Source of the DNA: Polyangiaceae bacterium | Lineage (GTDB): Bacteria; Myxococcota; Polyangia; Polyangiales; Polyangiaceae | DNA length: 15,907 nucleotides | Direction: 5' to 3' | NCBI GenBank assembly: GCA_025936205.1 | Contig: JAICTU010000187.1 | Coordinates: 1 to 15,907, forward strand | Part shown: piece after piece, positions 15,701-15,907 of the stretch | Layout of the letters: every line of letters begins with the position of its first letter | Numbering within the stretch: position 1 is the first letter of the stretch | Position numbers and translations under genes: made by a program | Notes under the pieces: generated by a model | Seen by the model: only the letters and a program-made list of their open reading frames with translations | What the model was told of the DNA's origin: nothing | Database searches by the model: none

Positions 15701-15907
15701 TCAACGGGCATCGAAACGCTCGTCGGGCCAAGGGTGGACGATGGCGACTTTGGGCAGAGGGAACCTTTTGTTAAAACGCCGGAGCTGCGGCACCGTCCAG
15801 CGTGCCCGTTGGCTCCGCCGCTGAAGCTGGCGGACCCAGGCCTGCTGAATGTGCCGTCTCATGCGTTCGAGAATGGTCTCGTTCGAGGGCACGCCAAAGT
15901 ATTGGTC
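15701..15907 (-). CDS. ltrA: Group II intron reverse transcriptase/maturase, C-terminal 68 residues
   Basis: The frame is open from the window edge (DQYFGVPSNETILERMRRHI) to TGA at 15703-15701. Visible are the end of the thumb/X maturase domain and the DNA-binding stretch, with QLQRRSQRARW, RRFNKRFPLPKVAIVHPWPD and ERFDAR at the end, typical of bacterial intron-encoded proteins that promote splicing and retrohoming. The protein stops right after HPWPDERFDAR, so there is no C-terminal HNH endonuclease domain; insertion would then depend on nicks or replication forks to prime reverse transcription. The catalytic YADD motif lies outside the window. The gene symbol follows the usual convention for this family. 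Confidence 0.88.
   Translation of the reverse strand, partial: DQYFGVPSNETILERMRRHIQQAWVRQLQRRSQRARWTVPQLRRFNKRFPLPKVAIVHPWPDERFDAR

Larger units (their letters stand above)
15624..15907 (-). mobile_element. Group II intron, 3' part (window ends inside it), inserted in the Rhs gene
   Basis: Reading the minus strand from the window end, the element shows the C-terminus of its maturase, then 10 bases later a domain V hairpin, a domain VI-like hairpin, and a 3' end of the usual A-Y form at 15625-15624, followed directly by Rhs coding sequence in frame. That order (protein in domain IV, then V, then VI) is the group II layout. The exact 3' boundary is good to one or two bases; the 5' half and the upstream Rhs exon are outside the window. 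Confidence 0.85.

Noticed and set aside
15270..15731. Single 153-residue open frame across the intron/Rhs junction
   Set aside because: It joins intron domain V/VI RNA sequence to the Rhs exon and then leaves the Rhs frame at the G-run; it is not a real protein.

Overview
The window is GC-rich and gene-dense, and most likely comes from a myxobacterium-like member of the Myxococcota (formerly Deltaproteobacteria). The main clue is an adjacent pair of exported DUF1552 and DUF1592-type c-heme proteins. This pair is common in Myxococcota, with related proteins in Planctomycetes. A pseudokinase-like protein and a stand-alone phosphopantetheinyl transferase fit the same picture. No marker gene fixes the genus.

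Region 1 (1-9177) is a backbone of ordinary metabolic and surface genes. A 5'-truncated sugar-type ABC ATPase converges on a minus-strand pair of biotin carboxylase (accC) and aldose 1-epimerase (galM). Upstream of accC is a 416-bp intergenic stretch with repeats and a perfect 20-bp palindrome. A ThuA-domain probable lipoprotein follows, then a minus-strand run of DUF1552 protein, DUF1592/c-heme protein and a XylF-type sugar-binding protein. DUF1552 and DUF1592 are joined by an ATGA stop/start overlap, and xylF starts 14 bp further on. Together they suggest envelope functions in carbohydrate capture or breakdown. The visible ABC ATPase (CUT1 type) does not match the XylF-type binding protein (CUT2 type), so the missing transporter parts must lie elsewhere.

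Region 2 (9178-11978) holds an EntD/Sfp-like phosphopantetheinyl transferase that converges, with a 14-bp overlap, on a 615-residue protein. I read that protein as a basic tail, a helical-repeat body and a C-terminal degenerate protein-kinase fold.

Region 3 (11979-15907) is accessory and locally less GC-rich. It has a decayed HNH endonuclease gene (three frame changes and one stop codon). Next comes a two-gene operon of a DUF6036/AbiEii-like nucleotidyltransferase and an unrecognised helical partner with a C-terminal HTH-like segment, behind a promoter overlapped by an inverted repeat. Facing it is the 3' end of an Rhs gene whose conserved core leads into a variable toxin-like tip. That Rhs gene is broken by a one-base change in a G-run and interrupted by a group II intron, of which the maturase C-terminus, domain V and a domain VI-like hairpin are visible. 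The nucleotidyltransferase operon and the orphan Rhs tip without a visible immunity gene are the best candidates for under-described biology.
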